Shown piece after piece: positions 25,554-31,985 of a DNA stretch of 42,724 bases. Location of the stretch: IMG/VR virus record IMGVR_UViG_3300030117_000741, positions 1-42,724 of that record; one strand, 5' to 3'. Origin of the DNA: a virus. The notes below the pieces were generated by a model, which was given only the letters and a program-made list of their open reading frames with translations, had not been told where the DNA came from and made no database searches. Both the position numbers and the translations under genes were made by a program. Positions within the stretch are counted from its first letter, which is position 1. The number at the start of each line of letters is the position of its first letter.

Positions 25554-25762
25554 GGGCTGTCTTCATCATCGTCATTAGTCAAACAGACAAAGCCGCAGGC
25601 GTTGCCGTTGTAGTCCAATAACTTCAATGTAGTTTTTTCGAATTGGCTGCGCGGGTCGTAATATTCCATATCCGCCGCAATCTTTTTAAGTATGCGGGCC
25701 GCCTCCCCTGGACTATTGAAGGCGGCGTTATCTGTTTCAATTGAGATAAATATTTTACTCAT
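25541..25762 (-). CDS. Small mobile-element-type protein (73 aa)
   Basis: MSKIFISIETDNAAFNSPGEAARILKK (first strand and helix), then a beta segment TLKLLDYNGNACGF. This pattern is familiar from small hypothetical proteins of phages and plasmids, but I cannot name a function. Local GC is high (50% at 25681-25740). It overlaps the upstream gene by ATGA. Confidence 0.7.
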   Translation of the reverse strand: MSKIFISIETDNAAFNSPGEAARILKKIAADMEYYDPRSQFEKTTLKLLDYNGNACGFVCLTNDDDEDSPGGG

Positions 25763-25986
25763 TCAAAACACCTCTCAATGGCCCTGGCGGTGTCCATAAT
25801 TGCGTCATATTCTTGCAATTCTGTTATTAATCCGTCGAAATCTTCAGAAGGTGGCATAACTGACGAAACAGCGTCAAATATTTCTGAGCCGTATTCTTCC
25901 CGAAGGCCGTTTAAATATTCTGCCCTGGTGTTGTATCCTTCTTCCTGGTATCGGCTGATTAAGATGCCGCTTTCTTTGTCTCTCAT
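25759..25986 (-). CDS. Small helical mobile-element-type protein (75 aa)
   Basis: Acidic helical protein (EYGSEIFDAVSSVMPPSEDF, DGLITELQEYDAI), resembling small proteins of mobile elements that I have no functional name for. It is coupled by ATGA overlaps on both sides, indicating one cassette with its neighbours. Confidence 0.7.
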   Translation of the reverse strand: MRDKESGILISRYQEEGYNTRAEYLNGLREEYGSEIFDAVSSVMPPSEDFDGLITELQEYDAIMDTARAIERCFE

Positions 25987-26276
25987 TGGTTTACCTCCTC
26001 AACTTCTGCCCAACTATCCCAAGATCTTTTTAAATCGCTGGCTAGTTCGTGCAGGTTGCAATCTTCCAAAATTCCATATGCTATTTCATAAGCCTCGTCA
26101 CAATTCCATTTGATATGATTTGCGGCAAGTTTTGCAATCGCTTTAGATCTTGGGGCGGTTTGCGGGTCTATAAATGCAGTTAATTTAGTCTGCATTATTG
26201 CTCTTTTAAAAAGATTGTCAGACATTTCTCTATTGTGTTCCATGTCTTTAACTTTTTTAAGATAATCTTTGTGCAT
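25983..26276 (-). CDS. Early hypothetical protein (97 aa)
   Basis: Helical, with basic centre (TAPRSKAIAKLAANHIKWNC) and acidic, Trp-containing end (RSWDSWAEVEEVNQ). An AGGAG ribosome binding site directly follows AACCACGACC, 13 nt before the ATG at 26276. It starts the three-gene coupled cassette 26276-25541. No family recognised. Confidence 0.7.
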   Translation of the reverse strand: MHKDYLKKVKDMEHNREMSDNLFKRAIMQTKLTAFIDPQTAPRSKAIAKLAANHIKWNCDEAYEIAYGILEDCNLHELASDLKRSWDSWAEVEEVNQ

Positions 26277-26289
26277 GTGCTTTGCTCCT

Positions 26290-26299
26290 GGTCGTGGTT
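26290..26299 (-). promoter_or_regulatory. AACCACGACC element before the 97-aa gene
   Basis: An exact copy on the minus strand. The ribosome binding site AGGAG follows without a gap, so a transcript starting near this element would have a very short leader. Confidence 0.62.
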
Positions 26300-26351
26300 A
26301 AAAATAAGCCTGGCTGCTCTTAGTAGGATTTCCCCACATTGTCCAGGCTTA

Positions 26352-26371
26352 AATGCTGGTGAGTCCAGCAG
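26352..26371. repeat. 20-bp direct repeat, copy 2
   Basis: Identical to 25512-25531 and 840 bp away. It again lies between a GC-rich hairpin and an AACCACGACC element (here about 53 bp from the element instead of 1 bp). Confidence 0.75.
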
Positions 26372-26391
26372 GGAAAGCCCGAAGGCTTTCC
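26372..26391 (-). terminator. UUCG-capped hairpin GGAAAGCC-TTCG-GGCTTTCC
   Basis: A perfect 8-bp stem with a TTCG tetraloop in the minus sense, 9 nt after the stop of the 125-residue gene. It is an exceptionally stable structure without a U-run. It is likely a 3'-end stabiliser, processing site or terminator between early units. Confidence 0.6.
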
Positions 26392-26400
26392 AGGCTAGAG

Positions 26401-26778
26401 TCAAATTGCCCTGGCTTTCTCGTTTACTTCAGCTCTATTGCGTTTACATAGCATCTTGTAATGATTAATAAGTTGCATTGTTTCGCTGAAACTGTCGTTA
26501 CTTGTTGAAGGGTATCTTTCATACCTTCTACAAGGTGCTAGACCTTCGTAAGATTTGATTATTAAATGAGGTCTTTTCTTTTCGATAGCCTCAAAAGCAT
26601 ACATAAACAGGCTCGCATCTTGGTCTTCTTCTAAAAAGACTCTCTTATTGGTTGTTCCTGTTATGTATGAATAACCGCTTATATGTTGATCTAAGCCCAG
26701 GTATTGAAGCAGGTCATAATTTACTTCAATGTATCCATGACCGCCGTCCTGGTGGAATGTGAAAGTAGAGGCAATCAT
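26401..26778 (-). CDS. Mobile-element-type hypothetical protein (125 aa)
   Basis: Features FHQDGGHGYIEVNYDLLQYLG and ISGYSYITG, then FLEEDQDASLF, a pattern seen in small plasmid and phage proteins alongside DUF2958-type genes. Function unknown. Its ATG abuts the stop of the DUF2958 gene (TAAATG). GC is above the genome background. Confidence 0.72.
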   Translation of the reverse strand: MIASTFTFHQDGGHGYIEVNYDLLQYLGLDQHISGYSYITGTTNKRVFLEEDQDASLFMYAFEAIEKKRPHLIIKSYEGLAPCRRYERYPSTSNDSFSETMQLINHYKMLCKRNRAEVNEKARAI

Positions 26779-27144
26779 TTATGCATACCTCTTCTTAATG
26801 TTTTCAAGAGTGTCCTTAGTAAAGTACAAATCCCTCTCAACCATGTATTTAACAGTAAGTAATGAAGGTCTGTCGGTGTACTTCTTAAGAAGGTCTCTAA
26901 GTTCATCTATGTTGATGTAACCTAATTCGGCCATTTCAGGCATACCTGAAAGCCTAGACCAACCGAACGCTTCCGTCCCTTCCTCGTTTACTTCTGTCAA
27001 ATAGAAGTCTCCAATAGGCCCGAATAAATGGGCATGAACTGTTGCCTGGTCTCCCTTGCCGTCCTGTTCATATAGCCTGGGCATTTCCTGGACTAATTCA
27101 GGAGGCATAAGCTTAAAGCTTTCTGTAATTCCGATAGTTTCCAT
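26779..27144 (-). CDS. DUF2958 protein (121 aa)
   Basis: Recognised by LMPPELVQEMPRLYEQDGKG near the N-terminus, VHAHLFGPIGDFYLTEV, FGWSRLSG, MAELGYINIDELRDL, and VERDLYFTKDTLENI at the end, in the usual order of DUF2958. The family is widespread on plasmids and integrative elements; its function is not established. It is the first large gene of the minus-strand early region. AACCACGACC lies 20 nt upstream of the ATG. Confidence 0.82.
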   Translation of the reverse strand: METIGITESFKLMPPELVQEMPRLYEQDGKGDQATVHAHLFGPIGDFYLTEVNEEGTEAFGWSRLSGMPEMAELGYINIDELRDLLKKYTDRPSLLTVKYMVERDLYFTKDTLENIKKRYA

Positions 27145-27164
27145 TTGTTTTGATTTCTGGCGGG

Positions 27165-27174
27165 GGTCGTGGTT
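27165..27174 (-). promoter_or_regulatory. AACCACGACC element before the DUF2958 gene
   Basis: An exact copy on the minus strand, 20 nt before the ATG, without a strong ribosome binding site in between. Confidence 0.6.
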
Positions 27175-27290
27175 GGTGTGTGGCCGCCATTAGTTATATT
27201 CTGACTAACCCTGTAGAACTTTGCATTACTGCAAATAAGATATTAATAAAACTTTACATTAATTATCCTCTGCTATTCTTCGGCGGGTGC

Positions 27291-27392
27291 TTATCTTTGT
27301 TTATTGGTGGCCGTTGGCGTTCCTCCTGGACAATTTACCAGGCATCCAGCATTGAATGACATTATTAATGTGATCCAGGCTAACCATCCCAT
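27291..27392 (-). CDS. Possible 33-aa leader peptide
   Basis: Starts MGWLAWITLIMSFNAGCLVN after a very purine-rich GGGAGGGGAGGG. It has one short hydrophobic segment and a Cys-containing polar tail. It is the first possible gene after the sigma70-like promoter at 27427-27456. It is too short for certainty. Confidence 0.45.
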   Translation of the reverse strand: MGWLAWITLIMSFNAGCLVNCPGGTPTATNKQR

Positions 27393-27426
27393 GCCCTCCC
27401 CTCCCTTAGTTGCAAATCAAGTTGCA

Positions 27427-27456
27427 TTTATATAAAAAACCTTTTTTTATAGGCAA
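27427..27456 (-). promoter_or_regulatory. Sigma70-like early promoter, minus strand
   Basis: TTGCCT (27451-27456, minus sense) is separated by 18 bp of A/T tracts from TATAAA (27427-27432); TATATA with 16 bp is an alternative. It points into the minus-strand early genes, as expected for host RNA polymerase transcribing before the phage enzyme is made. Confidence 0.5.
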
Positions 27457-27695
27457 TTTATAGGGGGGCAATGGGGAAAAATAGCCGAATGACATTCGAT
27501 TTCACCCCTTAATCGTGAGACCCAAAATGGGTTTATTACGAAAGAGGCTTATCGAGGTAAGCTGAAAGGATATTAGGTTAGAGATTGTAGGTAAGGTAAA
27601 GGTTATTTGCGGTTAATTCTCTATAGATTCTTGCCGAAGGAATCTCCTTAACGTCTCTATCGTAGGCATATTCTGCTAATATGGCAAGTATTGTT

Positions 27696-27709
27696 TTACA
27701 CATATGTAG
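27696..27709. promoter_or_regulatory. Dyad TTACA-CATA-TGTAG before the 79-aa gene
   Basis: One mismatch from TTACA-N4-TGTAA. It ends 2 nt before the ATG at 27712; there is no Shine-Dalgarno, so the dyad occupies the initiation region. Confidence 0.68.
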
Positions 27710-27711
27710 AT

Positions 27712-27951
27712 ATGCCAAAAATTGATGCAATGGAAAAAGAGCTAGAGGAGTTCAGAAGAAATTTCGGAAAAGAAGAGAGAGACTTAACTCCGAGGGAAAG
27801 ATATAGTTATAAAAGAAGCATGAGAAGGATAAGAGAAAAGCATGGATTAACAGATGGGTTGAGGTGTAATAGGGAACAATTCAAGAAATATTTACAGAAA
27901 CGTAGAGAACAGGATGCAAAAGATCGTCCAGGGCGTTATTTTAGTAGATAA
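27712..27951 (+). CDS. Small basic charged protein (79 aa)
   Basis: MPKIDAMEKELEEFRRNFGK begins a highly charged, helical protein rich in Arg, Lys and Glu (RYSYKRSMRRIREKHG). I choose the ATG at 27712 over the in-frame TTG at 27691 because the latter would start inside the dyad. It is first in the plus-strand late arm. A nucleic-acid or packaging role is a guess. Confidence 0.68.
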   Translation: MPKIDAMEKELEEFRRNFGKEERDLTPRERYSYKRSMRRIREKHGLTDGLRCNREQFKKYLQKRREQDAKDRPGRYFSR

Positions 27952-27968
27952 GTACCTGTAACACTCCT

Positions 27969-28031
27969 ATGGCATACGGAAAACCAAAGAAAGTGAAACC
28001 TTTAAAGAAAGTAAAAGGAGGTAAGAAGTAA
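27969..28031 (+). CDS. Lysine-rich 20-aa peptide
   Basis: Encodes MAYGKPKKVKPLKKVKGGKK, almost half lysine. Its last codons contain AGGAGG, which serves the next gene, and its stop overlaps that start (TAATG). It may be a real micro-gene or a coupling leader. Confidence 0.45.
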   Translation: MAYGKPKKVKPLKKVKGGKK

Positions 28032-28180
28032 TGGCAAAGAGAGGACTTTATGCAAACATCCATGCAAAGAGGGAAAGAATAAAAGCTGGATCAGGAGAGA
28101 AGATGAGAAAGCCTGGAAGCAAGGGATCACCTACTGCTGCAAACTTTAAAAGAGCTGCAAAAACCGCTAAAAAGCGGTAA
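28031..28180 (+). CDS. Small conserved basic protein (49 aa)
   Basis: Starts MAKRGLYANIHAKRERIKAG and ends FKRAAKTAKKR; about one third Lys/Arg. A very similar small basic protein recurs in my memory of marine cyanophage and pelagiphage genomes near packaging genes. AGGAGG lies 8 nt upstream. It could be DNA-associated; function is unproven. Confidence 0.75.
   Translation: MAKRGLYANIHAKRERIKAGSGEKMRKPGSKGSPTAANFKRAAKTAKKR
28158..28178 (-). terminator. Intrinsic terminator for minus-strand transcription
   Basis: In the minus sense, ACCGCT-TTTT-AGCGGT is followed by TTTTG. The perfect 6-bp stem plus U-run faces transcripts coming from 28.2 kb and would stop them before the early genes. In the plus sense it lies within the last codons of the 49-residue gene and has no U-run. 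Confidence 0.55.
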
Positions 28181-28210
28181 TCTTAACATAACCCTTGTAG
28201 CTTGCTGCTT

Positions 28211-28220
28211 GGTCGTGGTC
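28211..28220 (-). promoter_or_regulatory. AACCACGACC-like element without an obvious gene
   Basis: GACCACGACC on the minus strand, a 9/10 match. No credible minus-strand gene follows; the minus terminator at 28158-28178 lies only about 35 bp downstream, so a very short RNA would result if it initiates transcription. Confidence 0.45.
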
Positions 28221-28223
28221 AGC

Positions 28224-28254
28224 GGGGGTTCGCAAGACCCCTTCTTGGGGTTTT
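28224..28254 (+). terminator. Two mutually exclusive hairpins (attenuator-like) before the terminase operon
   Basis: GGGGT (28225-28229) can pair with ACCCC (28237-28241), or AAGACCCC (28234-28241) can pair with GGGGTTTT (28247-28254). The second forms an 8-bp stem with one G.T pair whose 3' side is U-rich. Both use the same CCCC, so only one can form. Position before the 52-residue gene and terminase suggests a readthrough switch. Confidence 0.5.
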
Positions 28255-28273
28255 GTCGTATTTACTTAAAGCC

Positions 28274-28432
28274 ATGCCTTATTTAACAAACAACCAACGT
28301 CTTGATCTCGACTTAGTAGGATCATGTGTAGTTAAGGATACTACCCTTAAAGAGAAGAAACCTGCTACTTATTATGTACAGGATGCACCAGTAGTAGAAG
28401 AGAAGAAGAAAGAAGAAGAAAAGAGTGAATAA
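28274..28432 (+). CDS. Small acidic-tailed protein before terminase (52 aa)
   Basis: MPYLTNNQRLDLDLVGSCVV then a Glu/Lys tail. It is coupled to the terminase gene by TAATG. It is too small and unlike gp18 to call a small terminase. No family recognised. Confidence 0.6.
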   Translation: MPYLTNNQRLDLDLVGSCVVKDTTLKEKKPATYYVQDAPVVEEKKKEEEKSE

Positions 28433-30198
28433 TGATAGAACTTTGGGAACCATTACCTAAAGTTTTAAGAGACAGCTTTCCTAATTTCACTTGTTATTTA
28501 TTAAGGGAATTAGGATTAGCTGATACTCCTACTCGTCAACAGATAGCAGTTTGTGATTGGATGCAAAATGGGCCAGATAAAAGCCTTACTGTTGCATTTC
28601 GTGGATTAGGTAAATCAATTCTTGCGTCTTTCTATGCTTTATGGCGTTTAAGAGTAGATCCCAATGAAAAAATTCTTGTTGTCTCAGCTACTGCTGTAAA
28701 AGCTACTGACTTTTCTGCTTTTATGTTGAGATGTATTGGTGAAATAGATATTCTTAATTGTCTTATGCCTGGTAATACTGACAGGTTTAGTAATGTAGCG
28801 TTTGATGTTGCTCCTGGATCTAAAGAACAAAGTCCTTCTGTAAGATCAATGGGGATTATGGGGCAGACCACGGGTCAACGCTGTACTTGTGCAATATTAG
28901 ACGATGTAGAAACTTTAGCTAATGTCATAACACAACTAAAACAAGAAAGAGTTGCACATGCTGTAGAAGAAATTCAATCAATTATTAAACCTGATGAAGG
29001 TCAAATATTACCTCGTAAGATTTTATATCTAGGAACACCTCATACAGAAACATCAATTTATCTTCGTCTTGTGAGAGAAAGGAATTATTCTGCTCGTTAC
29101 TGGCCTGCCTTGTATCCGAAGGAGATGGATTGCTACGAGGGCAACCTCGATCCTACGATCCAACAAGAGGTCATCTCTAATCCCACTCTCGTGCAAGAGC
29201 CTACTGATCCAGAGCGTTTTGGTCATGAAGACATTCTCCAGAGAAAAGCTTCTATGACAAAAGCTTCTTTTGAATTGCAGTTCATGCTTAATACCAGACT
29301 AGCGAACCTAGATCGTTTTCCAATACGTCTTGGTGATTTAATGGTAATGGATATTGATGGTTCTGCTTTACCAGAAACTGTGGTTTGGTCTAATCAACCT
29401 GATTGCCGTTTACAGGATTTGGTTTGCGTTGGTATGGGTGCTGATCGTTTTTATCACAAACCGATATTTCAAAATGGTTGGGTTTCTAAAGATGAACAAT
29501 GGCGATGTGTGTTAGCAATTGATCCAGCAGGCCGAGGCCAAGATGAACTTGCTTGGGCTGTTGTCGCTGAATTAAATGGAAATATGTTCGTCCTGGAGTC
29601 AGGTGGTTCTACTCTTGGTTATGCAGATGAAGTTCTTAAATATTTGGCAGATGTTGCTAAAAAATGGGATGTAAATTATGTAATCGCTGAATCTAATATG
29701 GGTGATGGTATGTTTTCTGCTTTATTAAAACCACATTTACTAAGAACTCATCCTGTAACTATTGAAGAAGTTAGACATAACATTAGAAAAGAACATAGAT
29801 TATGTGATGTTTTAGGGCCGTTAATACAACAACATCGCCTGGTAGTTACAAGCAAAGTAATAAAAACTGATTACCGATTACATGATGATGACCCTGAACA
29901 TGGTTACTCCAGGAGTTTATTTTTTCAGGCTAGTCGTCTTACTGCTGAAAAAGGTTGTTTAAGTTTTGATGATAGGTTGGATGCTTTAGCTATAGCATGT
30001 GGATTTTTTGTCGAATCTGCTGCTCAAGATCAGATGCAGGCACAACAAGCCAGAACTGATCAATTGGCAGAAGCTGAAATGGAAGCCTGGTTAGATGAAA
30101 CTGCTGGTTCTATTGATTCAATTTGTATGGGATGGACTAAAAAACAAGTATCAGGTAAATCTTATGGCGGTGTTAAGAGGCTGAGGGTGGGATCTTAA
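28432..30198 (+). CDS. Terminase large subunit, T7 gp19-like (588 aa)
   Basis: ATPase motifs: Walker A FRGLGKS with K61 and Walker B AILDD with D157-D158. C-terminal RNase H-like nuclease: AIDPAGRG with D364, and SFDDRLDALA with D517. Length matches T7 gp19 (586). It pumps DNA into the prohead and cuts concatemers. An island at about 29098-29225 (YPKEMDCYEGNLDPTIQ) uses GC-rich codons (55% GC in the line at 29101) unlike the rest. Its 3' end overlaps the convergent TerS-like gene by 26 nt. Confidence 0.95.
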   Translation: MIELWEPLPKVLRDSFPNFTCYLLRELGLADTPTRQQIAVCDWMQNGPDKSLTVAFRGLGKSILASFYALWRLRVDPNEKILVVSATAVKATDFSAFMLRCIGEIDILNCLMPGNTDRFSNVAFDVAPGSKEQSPSVRSMGIMGQTTGQRCTCAILDDVETLANVITQLKQERVAHAVEEIQSIIKPDEGQILPRKILYLGTPHTETSIYLRLVRERNYSARYWPALYPKEMDCYEGNLDPTIQQEVISNPTLVQEPTDPERFGHEDILQRKASMTKASFELQFMLNTRLANLDRFPIRLGDLMVMDIDGSALPETVVWSNQPDCRLQDLVCVGMGADRFYHKPIFQNGWVSKDEQWRCVLAIDPAGRGQDELAWAVVAELNGNMFVLESGGSTLGYADEVLKYLADVAKKWDVNYVIAESNMGDGMFSALLKPHLLRTHPVTIEEVRHNIRKEHRLCDVLGPLIQQHRLVVTSKVIKTDYRLHDDDPEHGYSRSLFFQASRLTAEKGCLSFDDRLDALAIACGFFVESAAQDQMQAQQARTDQLAEAEMEAWLDETAGSIDSICMGWTKKQVSGKSYGGVKRLRVGS

Positions 30199-30412
30199 GA
30201 GGTATAACTTTATCAGCTAAATTTGAAAAATCTAACTTGTCTTTTAGTTTCTTTAATGTGCTGCCTTCTGCTGCGGTAGCGGTTACATTGTTTTGTTTTA
30301 AAAGCTGCATTGCTTCTTGTCTTGCCTTTCGATCTCCGTTTCTTAAATCATCTAGCACTTGTTCTGCTACTAACTCGTGCATTTCTGCGTAAGTTTCTGT
30401 TAAATCAGCCAT
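30173..30412 (-). CDS. Putative terminase small subunit, inverted relative to the large subunit (79 aa)
   Basis: MADLTETYAEMHELVAEQVL, DLRNGDRKARQEAMQLLKQN and KLDFSNLADKVIPL follow the pattern of small DNA-packaging proteins in T7-like marine podoviruses (T7 gp18 is 89 aa). Recognition is by eye. The ATG at 30412 is chosen because a TTACA-N4-TGTAA-type dyad ends just upstream; a longer frame to 30469 reads through that site. It is encoded convergently to terminase large with overlapping 3' ends, whereas T7 has both on one strand. Confidence 0.6.
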   Translation of the reverse strand: MADLTETYAEMHELVAEQVLDDLRNGDRKARQEAMQLLKQNNVTATAAEGSTLKKLKDKLDFSNLADKVIPLKIPPSAS

Positions 30413-30416
30413 AATT

Positions 30417-30430
30417 CTACATATGTGCAA
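30417..30430. promoter_or_regulatory. Dyad CTACA-TATG-TGCAA before TerS-like gene
   Basis: In the minus sense this reads TTGCA-CATA-TGTAG, one mismatch per half-site from the consensus. It ends 4 nt before the TerS-like ATG, with no Shine-Dalgarno. Confidence 0.6.
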
Positions 30431-30493
30431 TATATAATTTATATTATGCCAAAAGGTTACATAAATCATGTAAAAGGGGTAATCTATAGAGTA

Positions 30494-30507
30494 TTACACC
30501 TCTGTAA
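30494..30507. promoter_or_regulatory. Dyad TTACA-CCTC-TGTAA overlapping the first virion-operon start
   Basis: A perfect dyad whose last base is the A of the ATG at 30507. A wider-spaced relative, TTACAT-N5-ATGTAA, lies at 30457-30473, so the divergent gap 30413-30506 carries three related inverted repeats. Confidence 0.68.
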
Positions 30508-30698
30508 TGTCTTATTTACCTGATATTGACAAGAAACTTGTAGCTGCTTTAGCTGAAAAGTTTCCTGATAAATCACCTAGTCTTGACTTTAGTGATAAAG
30601 AGGTGTGGTTTAGAGCTGGTCAAGCATCTGTTGTTAGATACTTAGCAGCTCAACAAGAAACTCAAGAACAAGATCCTTTACGTTTGGAGGTTATCTGA
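30507..30698 (+). CDS. Small protein heading the virion operon (63 aa)
   Basis: MSYLPDIDKKLVAALAEKFP, then SLDFSDKEVWFRAGQASVVR; helical. Such a gene often precedes the portal module in marine T7-like phages. It is coupled to the next gene by TGATG. Function unknown. Confidence 0.72.
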   Translation: MSYLPDIDKKLVAALAEKFPDKSPSLDFSDKEVWFRAGQASVVRYLAAQQETQEQDPLRLEVI

Positions 30699-31096
30699 TG
30701 TGTTTTGGTGGTGGCAAAGCAGCCACAATTGTTCAGCCAGATTACAACGCTTATGACAAACAGTTTGAATTGCAAAAAGAAGCAATTCAAGCACAGATGA
30801 ATAATGAATCAAGGTTGATACAAAATCGACTTACTGCTTCATTACAGGAAAAACAAGATGTCTTACAAGCGTTGAACACACAAAAACAGATAACAGCTAA
30901 TAATGTTGATCGTCAGATACAACAATTAATGGCTTTAGCTGGGCCTCCTCCTCCAGAAAAAAGTGCAGAAGCACCAACAATTGGAGCTGATGCTAGAGGA
31001 ATGAAAGGGAAAGGTAAAAGTAGCCTGCGTATTCGTAGAAAAACAGCTACAAAACAAGGTTCTGGTTCTGGTTTAAACCTCACTTACAACACTTAG
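30698..31096 (+). CDS. T7 gp6.7/gp7.3-like virion protein, paralogue 1 (132 aa)
   Basis: N-terminus MCFGGGKAATIVQPD, like T7 gp6.7 (MCFSPKIKTP). The middle is a Gln-rich coiled coil, and the C-terminus SLRIRRK...GSGSGLNLTYNT echoes the T7 gp7.3 ending (KKSLSVARSSGGGINI). gp6.7 and gp7.3 are small virion proteins ejected early into the host envelope. This is the first of three tandem homologues before the portal. Confidence 0.7.
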   Translation: MCFGGGKAATIVQPDYNAYDKQFELQKEAIQAQMNNESRLIQNRLTASLQEKQDVLQALNTQKQITANNVDRQIQQLMALAGPPPPEKSAEAPTIGADARGMKGKGKSSLRIRRKTATKQGSGSGLNLTYNT

Positions 31097-31105
31097 GAGT
31101 TAATT

Positions 31106-31501
31106 ATGTGTTTTGGTAGTCCAAAAACCCCAAACATTGTCTATAAAGGGCCAAGCGAAGAAGAAATTGCAGCTAATCAGGCTTCTTTAGATTTGTTTAG
31201 GGAACAAATGCAAGAACAACAGGCAGCATTTCAAAGTCAATTACAAAGTCAAATTGAAGCTGCTAATGAGCAAACTGCTGCATTGCAAGAGCAATTAGGT
31301 AATGAACAAGCTGCCGCTGCTGCCGCAGCCGCTGCTCAACAAACATCTACTTACGCTACTACGACTCAACAAGCTGAGTTGCCAGATAATGCACAAACAA
31401 CAGCAGCAAGTGCTAAGAAGAAAAAACCAACAAAAACTTTAAAAATTAGCAAATCATTAATGGCCGCAAGTGAAGGTGCTGGCCTCAATATAGGAGTTTA
31501 A
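31106..31501 (+). CDS. T7 gp6.7/gp7.3-like virion protein, paralogue 2 (131 aa)
   Basis: MCFGSPKTPNIVYKGP, then a Gln/Ala coiled coil with an eight-alanine run, and a C-terminus KTLKISKSLMAASEGAGLNI that repeats the family ending. AGGAG precedes the start by about 6 nt. Same inferred role as paralogue 1. Confidence 0.7.
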   Translation: MCFGSPKTPNIVYKGPSEEEIAANQASLDLFREQMQEQQAAFQSQLQSQIEAANEQTAALQEQLGNEQAAAAAAAAAQQTSTYATTTQQAELPDNAQTTAASAKKKKPTKTLKISKSLMAASEGAGLNIGV

Positions 31502-31503
31502 TT

Positions 31504-31983
31504 ATGTGTGCTCCACCAGTAGTAGCAGTTACAGCCGCAGCCGCAGCAGCCGCCGCAAGACGAAGAGCAAAAAGAGCAGCAGAAAAAGCCGCAGCTCGTG
31601 CTCAAGCAGAAGCAGATAGAAAAGCTGCTGAGAAAAGAGCTGAATTAAAAAGATTAAAAATTAAAAGAGAAGCAACTGCCGCACAGCAAAAAGCTAATTT
31701 GCAAGCAATGCAAATAGAGCAAAATAAAGTTGTTGAAGGTCAAAAGTTAACAGCAACAACACTTAGAGCAGAGCAAGAAGAATTACTTGCAGGCATTAAA
31801 GCTAGAGGTACAGCAGTTACAAGTTCTTTAAAAATACTTGCTCAAGATCCACGAAGAGCACAAACAGCTCAAGTAACCAAAAAGAATCAGCCCAAGCGTG
31901 GAGCTAAAACTACAAAAGCTTCTTTAAAAATTGGTTCTGGTAGTCAATCTAAATCAGGTTCTGGAGCTAACATTTCTGTTTAA
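31504..31983 (+). CDS. T7 gp6.7/gp7.3-like virion protein, paralogue 3 (159 aa)
   Basis: MCAPPVVAVTAAAAAAAARR (Ala-rich, membrane-active looking), a long Ala/Lys/Glu coiled coil, and the family ending KASLKIGSGS...SGSGANISV. It begins 3 nt after paralogue 2 stops, with AGGAG upstream. The N-terminal Ala helix differs from the Cys-Phe-Gly start of the others, suggesting divergence after duplication. Confidence 0.68.
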   Translation: MCAPPVVAVTAAAAAAAARRRAKRAAEKAAARAQAEADRKAAEKRAELKRLKIKREATAAQQKANLQAMQIEQNKVVEGQKLTATTLRAEQEELLAGIKARGTAVTSSLKILAQDPRRAQTAQVTKKNQPKRGAKTTKASLKIGSGSQSKSGSGANISV

Positions 31984-31985
31984 TT

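Larger units (their letters stand above)
27145..27711. other. Main intergenic control region between early and late arms
   Basis: 567 bp separating divergent arms. It holds an AACCACGACC copy (27165-27174), a possible 33-codon minus-strand gene (27291-27392), a sigma70-like minus promoter (27427-27456), a perfect odd palindrome CGAATG-A-CATTCG (27486-27498), a 6-bp hairpin AGACCC-AAAAT-GGGTTT (27518-27534), and a TTACA-N4-TGTAG dyad just before the first plus-strand gene. The stretch 27535-27695 has no recognisable gene or tRNA. It is the best place to look for an origin or packaging end. Confidence 0.6.

Noticed and set aside
27150-27359. 69-codon plus-strand frame in the control region
   Set aside because: Starts with a non-standard codon, has no ribosome binding site, overlaps the AACCACGACC element and a better-supported minus-strand mini-gene.
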